A stretch of DNA of 5,550 nt, taken from positions 1-5,550 of the forward strand of contig CALCCX010000052.1 of NCBI GenBank assembly GCA_937900165.1, written 5' to 3'. This DNA comes from an uncultured Acidimicrobiia bacterium. Its GTDB lineage: Bacteria > Actinomycetota > Acidimicrobiia > Spongiisociales > Spongiisociaceae. The position numbers and the translations under genes were made by a program. The notes under the pieces were generated by a model that made no database searches, was not told where the DNA came from, and saw nothing but the letters and a program-made list of their open reading frames with translations. Below, piece by piece: positions 1 to 5,550 of the stretch (positions are counted from its first letter, which is position 1; every line of letters begins with the position of its first letter).

Positions 1-254
1 AGGGCGTCGCCATGCTCTCCAGCGTGCTGCGCAGCCCACGGGCCGTCCAAGTCAACATCGAGATCATGCGCGCCTTCGTGCGGCTGCGGCAGATGCTCGC
101 CGGCCACGCGGACCTGGCCCGCAAACTCGTGTCTCTGGAAAAGAAATACGACGCCCAGTTCAGAGTCGTCTTCGACGCCATCCGCGAACTCATGACCCCA
201 CCGGAACCGAAGAAGAAACGCCCGATCGGTTTTGCGCCGTGGAAGGACCAATGA
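1..254 (+). CDS. ORF6N-domain protein, C-terminal part (5' end outside window)
   Basis: The reading frame is open from the left edge (G-V-A before the first Met at 12) to the TGA at 252-254, so the gene begins upstream. The segment GVAMLSSVLRSPRAVQVNIE followed by IMRAFVRLRQML and a KYDAQFRVVFDAIRELM tail is what I recognise as the end of ORF6N-domain proteins. These are about 170-200 aa phage-antirepressor-like DNA-binding proteins related to KilA-N/RhuM types, often found beside type I restriction genes. The residues seen are the end of the domain, a predicted helical segment, and a basic proline-rich tail (PPEPKKKRPIGF). The stop overlaps the ATG of the next small ORF by ATGA, so it looks co-translated with the downstream restriction genes. 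Its cellular role is unknown; regulation of the locus is a guess. The Met at 12 is internal, not a start. Confidence 0.85.
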   Translation, partial: GVAMLSSVLRSPRAVQVNIEIMRAFVRLRQMLAGHADLARKLVSLEKKYDAQFRVVFDAIRELMTPPEPKKKRPIGFAPWKDQ

Positions 255-347
255 AGATGCAGCGGCTCGGCAAGCCACTGCGCGGGCGGGTGGCGGAGGC
301 GGCGAAGCTGGAGGCTGCGATTGCTGATAACCTGAAGGGGCTTGGGC

Positions 348-358
<11 letters not shown>
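251..358 (+). CDS. Short ORF resembling the C-terminal tail of HsdM (possible remnant)
   Basis: This 35-codon ORF starts at the ATG overlapping the ORF6N stop (ATGA at 251-254) and ends in TGA at 356-358, inside the start of hsdS. A purine-rich GGAAGGA at 241-247 lies only 3 nt ahead of the ATG. The product contains AEAAKLEAAIADNLKGLGHG, which resembles the helical tail that ends many type I methyltransferase subunits, where a similar acidic/Lys-Leu helix closes with NLxxLGYG. From this I infer that an hsdM gene upstream lost, or had duplicated, its 3' end around the ORF6N gene, leaving this piece directly in front of hsdS as an intact hsdM tail would be. Alternatives are a small independent gene or a translational-coupling leader for hsdS. 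The resemblance rests on about 30 residues, so confidence is moderate. Confidence 0.5.
334..340 (+). promoter_or_regulatory. Ribosome binding site deciding the hsdS start
   Basis: GAAGGGG lies 7 nt before the ATG at 348. It selects that ATG over the in-frame TTG at 342, which would fall almost on top of the site. Confidence 0.75.
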
Positions 359-1717
<1,359 letters not shown>

Positions 1718-1721
<4 letters not shown>

Positions 1722-2866
1722 CTACGTCCGACGATCTATCGGCGCTCCGCGAGAAGCCCTTCTCCGTCGCGGTCACCAAGTTCGAGGAACTTCTCAATCA
1801 GAGTGGGCGAGCCTTCTTGATCGGGGCTGGCTGTAGCAAGTGCGCAGGACTCCCGCTGACCGCTGAACTCACCACAAAAACTCTAGACAGCACAAAACTC
1901 GATGACACCAGCAAAGCAATCCTGACTGCGGTGAAGGATCTGTTCGATGGAGCCGCAGGTGCTCACATTGAAGATTACCTGAGCGAACTGATCGACCTGC
2001 TTGCAATCGCCGAGCGGAGAGTGGAGCGTAGCGCGAAGCAGAAGGACATCACATTGGGAGCGGACAAGTACACCGCAGCGCAGCTGCGAAGTGCCGCCGA
2101 TAGCATCAAGCGCGTAATTGCCGCCGTCATCGAGAGGAAGGTCTCGATAGAAACCCATCGCGCCTTTGCCGCCGCTGTGCATCGCCCCCTGCGAGTGGGC
2201 AAAGCGGTACACGGTCAAGTTGTGGACTACCTCGTGCTCAACTACGACACAGCAATCGAGGATGCGCTGGCGCTGGAGCGCGTTCCATTCTCGGACGGGA
2301 TCGATGGGGGTGTGACGGGCTGGTGGAACCCTCAGACTTTCGATCGTGAGGGCTTGGCCGCTCGCGTCCTCAAACTTCACGGATCAATCAATTGGTGTGC
2401 TCTCGCCGACGATCCTTTGCCACGACGAATCGCAATGAGTCTCGAAGTAGCAGGCGTGAACGACCGCCGCATTCTCATTTGGCCGGCTTCAACGAAGTAT
2501 CGCGAAACGCAGTTCGATCCATACGCCCAACTCATGGAGTTAGCGCGGCGCGTGATGCGGCCAAGCCGCGGCTCCCAGCGTGTCCTTGTCGTGTGCGGAT
2601 ACGGCTTCGGCGACGCACATATCAACATCGAGGTGGACAGAGCCCTCCGGGAATCCGCGGGTGATCTGACGGTCGTGGCGTTCACGAGCGAGAACGAACC
2701 GACGGGCCAGCTGAAGAGTTGGACCGAGGACGAGAGCATTCGCGATCAGGTGCTGATTTTCGCGAACCGAGGCTTCTTTCATGGTGATGTTTCGGAGAAG
2801 TCGAAGACGGATCTCCTGTGGTGGAAGTTTGAGAACATCACACGATTGCTCGGGGGTGAGCGATGA
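1718..2866 (+). CDS. SIR2-family probable NADase, effector of a SIR2-HerA defence system
   Basis: This 382-aa protein has a single SIR2-like Rossmann domain of the bacterial defence type and no obvious second domain. The nucleotide-binding loop is FLIGAGCSKCAGLPLT (residues 33-48). The second SIR2 motif is LNYDTAIED (174-182; N175 and D177). KLHGSINW (219-226) carries H221, which corresponds to the catalytic histidine. CGYGFGDAHIN (293-303) is the late glycine-rich motif with D299. No signal peptide or membrane segment is seen, so it should be cytoplasmic. In the family such proteins hydrolyse NAD+ on phage infection; with HerA they form a large complex. A protein-deacetylase role is unlikely because the zinc-binding cysteine cluster is absent. 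The gene overlaps hsdS upstream and herA downstream by ATGA, indicating one operon with the ATPase as obligate partner. The family call is firm; NADase activity is inferred from the motifs. Confidence 0.9.
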
Positions 2867-4560
2867 ACACTGACAAGCGCAGTCTCGGCGATCCGATCGA
2901 GAACCTGGCGATCGGCAAGATCATCGAGGTGGACGGCTCACACATCATTGCTGAACTGGACCCCGGCCTGACCGAATTGTCTCGTGTCTATGCGGGGGAG
3001 ACATACCCTATCGGCCAGTTCGGATCGATCGTTCGGATTCATTTCGGCCGACGCCTGATCTACGCGCTTGTTGGGCGGCTTCGAATGAAGGCGGAGTATG
3101 AGGCCGAGCGTGGGGTGACACCTCGCGCCGCCGCAGATGAGAGAGTCGTTGAGGCCGATCTGTTTGGAGAGGGAGAATGGACACGCGATGAGGCCGGCGA
3201 GGGGAAGCTGCAGTTCGAGCGCGGTGTAGCAACCTATCCTCTGCCCCAGCAAACGGTCTATCTCACGCCAAAGTCCGAATTGCGGTTTATCTACGGGCAC
3301 TTCAAAGGCGCAGTCATCCAGCTCGGAGAGCATGTAGGGGCGGGCGGTGCGCCCTGCTATGCGGACTTGAATGAGCTGCTTGGCAAGCACACGGCGGTAC
3401 TCGGTTCGACCGGTGCTGGCAAGTCAGCTGCGGTCGCGGCGATCATCCACAGCATTCTTGACCGAGGGAAGGACGCTGGCCTTGCGAATTGGAAGCCGCG
3501 GATCATCATTCTGGACCCGCATAATGAATATAGTTCCGCCTTCCCTGCGGCCTCCAGACTATCTACGGATGATGGGACGCTTTCGCTTCCGTACTGGCTG
3601 CTGAACTTTCAGGAGATGGTCGCCCTTTTGATCGGGAAGACGGAGTTCGTCGCAACGTCGCAAGCGAACATTGTGAAACGTGCTCTTCTGGACGCACGTA
3701 AGGACGGTGCAGGAGTTCTTGGCCTGGACGCTGGGGCTATCACCGTTGACTCTCCGGTGCCTTTCAAGCTCGCAACTCTCCGGGGAACGATTGAGGAAGA
3801 CAAGCCAAAGCAGCCCAGCAAGCAGGACTCCCACAATTCCATTCTTCAGAAACTTGATGTTCTTGAGGCCGATGCTCGCCTCAACTTTCTCATGACGGAA
3901 TGGGGCGGCGAAGCGAACGATCCGTTTCCGAGCATCGTTGCACCGCTGGTGGGCGATGGTGCGCAACCTCGTGTGATTGATCTTTCCAGTGTACCAAATG
4001 AGGTTGCTGGTGTGTCTAGCGCCGTCATTGCACGCTTGCTCTTCAACCTGAAGGTGTGGCAGTCAGCAGAAGAGCGCGCAACCGACCCCGTCTTACTCGT
4101 CTGCGAGGAGGCGCATCGATACGTTCCAAACCGTGGTGAGGCTCAATACGAAGCGGCGCAAGAGGCGATACGGCGCATTGCCAAGGAAGGAAGGAAGTAC
4201 GGCGTTGGCTTGCTCCTTGTTTCGCAGCGCCCGAGCGAGGTCGAGGCAACGGTTCTGTCGCAGTGCAATTCATGGATTGTTCTGAGGGTGACTAACGATT
4301 CTGATCGCGAGCATGTAAAGGCGATTCTGCCCGATTCGATGGTAGGACTGACCAAGATGCTGTCTGGACTGCGGCGACAGGAGGCCATCTTCGTAGGTCA
4401 GGCAGCGATGCTTCCCTCACGCATCATGATCCGAGATCTTGCGGACGACCAGTTACCGAAATCGAAGGACATCGATTTCGACAAGGGATGGCAGAGTGAT
4501 GCGATGTCCGAGGACCAACTGAAAGACGTCGTGAATCGCTGGCGCTACCAGAAGCGATGA
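2863..4560 (+). CDS. herA: HerA-like hexameric ATPase, partner of the SIR2 protein
   Basis: HerA proteins are FtsK/HerA-superfamily hexameric DNA-translocating ATPases. In defence islands they pair with an effector (SIR2, DUF4297 and others) instead of the archaeal nuclease NurA. This one is 565 aa, typical for the family. An N-terminal HAS-barrel region (about residues 11-75) is followed by a charged linker (about 76-120). The ATPase core contains Walker A GSTGAGKS (181-188, K187), ILDPHNEY (216-223), Walker B VLLVCEEAHRYVP (410-422, E415/E416), an arginine-rich helix RRIAKEGRKYG (437-447) that probably holds the arginine finger, and LLLVSQRPSEV (450-460) with sensor Q455. All key residues are present, so it should be active. 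The start is the ATG overlapping the SIR2 stop (ATGA at 2863-2866), with a G-rich GGGGGTGAG just ahead. Its own stop overlaps the hsdR start in the same way. No nurA-like gene is next to it, which supports SIR2 as the partner. Confidence 0.94.
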   Translation: MNTDKRSLGDPIENLAIGKIIEVDGSHIIAELDPGLTELSRVYAGETYPIGQFGSIVRIHFGRRLIYALVGRLRMKAEYEAERGVTPRAAADERVVEADLFGEGEWTRDEAGEGKLQFERGVATYPLPQQTVYLTPKSELRFIYGHFKGAVIQLGEHVGAGGAPCYADLNELLGKHTAVLGSTGAGKSAAVAAIIHSILDRGKDAGLANWKPRIIILDPHNEYSSAFPAASRLSTDDGTLSLPYWLLNFQEMVALLIGKTEFVATSQANIVKRALLDARKDGAGVLGLDAGAITVDSPVPFKLATLRGTIEEDKPKQPSKQDSHNSILQKLDVLEADARLNFLMTEWGGEANDPFPSIVAPLVGDGAQPRVIDLSSVPNEVAGVSSAVIARLLFNLKVWQSAEERATDPVLLVCEEAHRYVPNRGEAQYEAAQEAIRRIAKEGRKYGVGLLLVSQRPSEVEATVLSQCNSWIVLRVTNDSDREHVKAILPDSMVGLTKMLSGLRRQEAIFVGQAAMLPSRIMIRDLADDQLPKSKDIDFDKGWQSDAMSEDQLKDVVNRWRYQKR

Positions 4561-4724
4561 ACACCACCTTCACCGAATCCGCTGTCGAGCAAACCACCCT
4601 AGCCTGGCTGGAGAGCGCAGGCTGGACGATTGCCCATAGGCCGGACATCGCGCCGGGCATACCTGCGGTAGCGCAAATAGATTGCGGCGAAGTTTTGCAG
4701 AAACGGTGGTTATTGGTCGGATGA
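4557..4724 (+). pseudogene. hsdR: Type I restriction endonuclease subunit HsdR, 5' fragment only
   Basis: The ATG overlaps the herA stop by ATGA and opens a 55-codon frame ending at 4722-4724. It begins MNTTFTESAVEQTTLAWLES and continues AGWTIAHRPDIAPG, which is what many HsdR proteins start with (FTESxVEQ...WLExxGW...PxIAP). Similarity is clear to about residue 34 and may extend through DCGEV (43-46), which resembles the usual DYGEVVL. The remaining residues are not HsdR-like. A functional HsdR is about 800-1100 aa with a nuclease motif and helicase motor, so this is a decapitated start. RAYT-derived sequence begins shortly afterwards, so a mobile-element event probably removed or separated the rest. 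An intact remainder further downstream, outside the window, cannot be excluded. Confidence 0.8.
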
Positions 4725-4748
4725 GCAAGGATATGCGCAACTATCCCT

Positions 4749-4877
4749 TCGATGAGGCTATCGTCATGGTGGTGGGCGGAATTACCTCGCAAATTCCCAG
4801 GCACCCGGCCCGACACGCTGGGCGTTATGCCCAACCATATTCACCAAATTATTGTGCTCGCCGACGCGACCCATCCC
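4749..4877 (+). pseudogene. Degenerate RAYT (REP-associated tyrosine transposase) fragment
   Basis: The frame starting at 4752 encodes WAELPRKFPGTRPDTLGVMP and then NHIHQIIVL. This is the segment of Y1/HUH-type RAYT proteins around the metal-binding HIH. It matches, with conservative changes, residues 73-101 of the intact copy downstream (FPTVELDAFIVMPNHIHGVI). Just upstream a different frame reads DEAIVMVV, which fits the residues that normally precede this stretch, so a frameshift lies near 4768-4775. The N-terminal third and the whole catalytic-tyrosine half are missing. The reading frame continues into the palindromic unit at 4878 as VGADLRVRP, just as the intact copy runs into its own palindrome. 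It is a remnant of an older insertion beside the truncated hsdR. The left boundary is approximate. Confidence 0.75.
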
Positions 4878-4974
4878 GTAGGGGCGGACCTACGTGTCCG
4901 CCCTTGTGTCGATGGCGCACCCACGGATCGGGGCGCACACGAGGATTCGGGCGCACACATAGGTGCGCCCCTAC
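4878..4974. repeat. REP/BIME-like palindromic unit with internal tandem copies
   Basis: This 97-bp unit has GTAGGGGC at the left and GCCCCTAC at the right. The left hairpin is at 4882-4903, with arms GGGCGGAC and GTCCGCCC and loop CTACGT. The right hairpin is at 4949-4970, with arms GGGCGCAC and GTGCGCCC and loop ACATAG. Between the hairpins are imperfect tandem copies of about 17-19 bp starting near 4914, 4931 and 4950, each opening with GGCGCAC. It joins RAYT sequence on its left to RhuM-like sequence on its right, and no clear target duplication is visible. Confidence 0.85.
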
Positions 4975-4977
4975 CGC

Positions 4978-5052
4978 ATCTCGGTCGGTTACCGCGTCAA
5001 ATCGCTACGGAGTAACCGGTTCCGCATCTGGGCCACCCGTATGCTGCGGGAT
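4978..5052 (+). pseudogene. rhuM: Fragment of a RhuM-family (virulence RhuM) gene
   Basis: In the frame beginning at 4978, 25 codons read ISVGYRVKSLRSN followed by RFRIWATRMLRD. This is the strongly conserved core of RhuM-family proteins (ISVGYRVxSxRGxxFRxWATxxLR), which are about 330 aa and often sit inside type I restriction loci. The fragment begins four bases after one palindromic unit and ends about 12 bp before the next, and both sides lack further RhuM sequence. The frame continues through the solo palindrome to a TGA at 5128-5130, but those codons are repeat-derived. It is a non-functional relic. One explanation is recombination between palindromes that deleted the rest of the gene. 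The call rests on motif memory over a short stretch. Confidence 0.7.
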
Positions 5053-5064
5053 CGTCCGACAGAA

Positions 5065-5090
5065 GGGCAGACACACAGGTCTGCCCCTAC
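5065..5090. repeat. Solo REP-like palindrome
   Basis: A single hairpin has arms GGGCAGAC (5065-5072) and GTCTGCCC (5079-5086), a six-base loop ACACAG, and the right-hand terminus CCCCTAC ending at 5090. It matches the right half of the hsdS element except at the variable stem bases. No left-hand partner beginning GTAGGGG is found between the rhuM fragment and this hairpin. Confidence 0.83.
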
Positions 5091-5116
5091 GTATTCCGGC
5101 ATTCATTGTTTTTGCA

Positions 5117-5122
5117 AGAGGG
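5117..5122 (+). promoter_or_regulatory. Ribosome binding site of the RAYT gene
   Basis: AGAGGG lies 7 nt before the ATG at 5130 and supports that start. The site sits in the 39-bp leader after the solo palindrome. Confidence 0.65.
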
Positions 5123-5129
5123 TGACCTG

Positions 5130-5550
5130 ATGAATCCGGTTTCAAACAAAAGGACAGGCCTGGACGCCTGCGCCAACAAACCGGACGAACATCGCCGTCG
5201 ATCTATCCGCCTAACCGGCTATGACTACAGCCGGACGGGGGCGTACTTCGTCACCCTCTGTGCTCAGAACCGGGACTGCCTGTTTGGCGAGGTGGTGGAT
5301 GACGCAATGCGATTGAATGCCGCCGGGGAGATGGTGTTGGCCGAATGGGGTGCATTGTCAGATCGATTTCCCACCGTTGAATTGGATGCATTTATCGTCA
5401 TGCCCAATCATATCCACGGCGTTATCGTCATCCCATGTGATGGGAACGTAGGGGCGGGTCTTGTGCCTGCCCCACACGTATCGGGGGCAGGCACAAATGG
5501 GGCAACCACGAGGGTTGCCCCTACGTTGGGAAATGTGGTTGGCGCGTTCA
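5130..5550 (+). CDS. RAYT: REP-associated tyrosine transposase (Y1_Tnp / IS200-like), 3' end outside window
   Basis: RAYTs are single-domain HUH endonucleases that nick REP hairpins in single-stranded DNA. The 140 codons seen are open to the window's edge. After an N-terminal basic stretch, SIRLTGYDYSRTGAYFVTLC (about residues 25-44) and QNRDCLFGEVV (46-56) are typical of the family. The HUH motif lies in VMPNHIHGVIVI (90-101; H94 and H96). The catalytic tyrosine would fall after residue 140 and cannot be checked. Residues 107-131 (from VGAGLVPAPH onward) are encoded by a palindromic unit lying in frame, and the normal sequence resumes with TLGNVVGAF. The ATG was chosen because of the AGAGGG site and because it overlaps the preceding frame's stop (TGATG). 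The gene probably supplied the activity that moved the palindromes in this window. It may be intact; the 3' half is needed to tell. Confidence 0.88.
   Translation, partial: MNPVSNKRTGLDACANKPDEHRRRSIRLTGYDYSRTGAYFVTLCAQNRDCLFGEVVDDAMRLNAAGEMVLAEWGALSDRFPTVELDAFIVMPNHIHGVIVIPCDGNVGAGLVPAPHVSGAGTNGATTRVAPTLGNVVGAF
5448..5524. repeat. REP/BIME-like palindromic unit inside the RAYT gene
   Basis: This 77-bp unit runs from GTAGGGGC to GCCCCTAC, in frame in the transposase. The left hairpin is at 5451-5473, with arms GGGGCGGG and CCTGCCCC and one G-T pair. A longer alternative inverted repeat pairs TTGTGCCTGCCCC (5461-5473) with GGGGCAGGCACAA (5484-5496) over a 10-base loop. The right hairpin is at 5499-5521, with arms GGGGCAACC and GGTTGCCCC and loop ACGAG. 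No target duplication is visible. Confidence 0.83.

Larger units (their letters stand above)
4725..5129. other. Debris region without an intact gene
   Basis: About 400 bp between the hsdR stop and the RAYT start hold a frameshifted RAYT fragment (about 4749-4877), a palindromic unit (4878-4974), a RhuM-family fragment (4978-5052) and a solo palindrome (5065-5090). They end in a 39-bp leader with the ribosome binding site of the next gene. Several frames stay open here, up to 147 codons, only because the palindromes are GC-rich. I see no convincing complete gene on either strand and no clear sigma-70 promoter. Confidence 0.75.

Noticed and set aside
342..347. TTG start at 342 for hsdS
   Set aside because: It is almost on top of the GAAGGGG site at 334-340, while the ATG at 348 has ideal spacing.
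3334..3357. GTAGGGGCGGGCGG with GCGCCC in herA, as a degenerate palindromic element
   Set aside because: It lacks the loop and the right terminus, and the HerA protein shows no extra residues here (GEHVGAGGAPCYADLNELLGK is of normal length for the family).
4878..5090. Repeated palindromes as a CRISPR array
   Set aside because: Spacing is irregular, the units vary in length and orientation, there are no uniform spacers, and similar units lie inside coding genes.
4682..5125. 147-codon open frame across the debris region as a real gene
   Set aside because: It is composed of a frameshifted RAYT fragment and palindromic repeats read through in an unrelated frame; the Arg/Pro/Gly-rich product looks like no protein family.

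Overview
The window is a piece of a mobile-element-scarred bacterial defence locus, GC-rich by eye, with almost every gene on the + strand. No 16S, tRNA or other taxonomic marker is present, so the host cannot be named. The palindromes beginning GTAGGGGC, paired with a RAYT-type transposase, suggest an environmental bacterium with many REP-like elements, but this is a weak hint.

Left part (1-1721): the 3' end of an ORF6N-domain gene, a 35-codon ORF that looks like the tail of a type I methyltransferase subunit (HsdM), and a full-length hsdS specificity gene. hsdS carries an in-frame palindromic insertion of 81 bp, counting a possible 5-bp flanking duplication. The insertion adds 27 residues between the central conserved region and the second target-recognition domain.

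Middle part (1718-4560): a two-gene SIR2-HerA cassette. It consists of a SIR2-fold (probable NAD+-hydrolysing) protein of 382 aa and a HerA/FtsK-like hexameric ATPase of 565 aa. This matches the known SIR2-HerA anti-phage architecture. The junctions hsdS/sir2, sir2/herA and herA/hsdR are all 4-bp ATGA stop-start overlaps. The cassette is therefore built into the type I restriction operon as one translationally coupled unit rather than sitting beside it.

Right part (4557-5550): hsdR starts correctly but reads only 55 codons before a stop, and at most the first 50 or so look like HsdR. It is followed by about 400 bp of debris: a frameshifted fragment of a RAYT (REP-associated tyrosine transposase), a 97-bp palindromic unit, a fragment of about 25 codons from a RhuM-family gene, and a solo palindrome. 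The 5' part of a second, apparently intact RAYT gene then runs off the window's end. Both RAYT copies carry a palindromic unit at the same place, five or six codons after the HUH motif segment.

How it fits together: HsdS would give DNA specificity to an HsdM/HsdR complex, though HsdM is outside the window and HsdR is broken here. SIR2-HerA would be a second, abortive-infection type defence expressed from the same transcript. The RAYT/REP family appears to have invaded the locus repeatedly, broken hsdR and a rhuM-like gene, and inserted in frame in hsdS.
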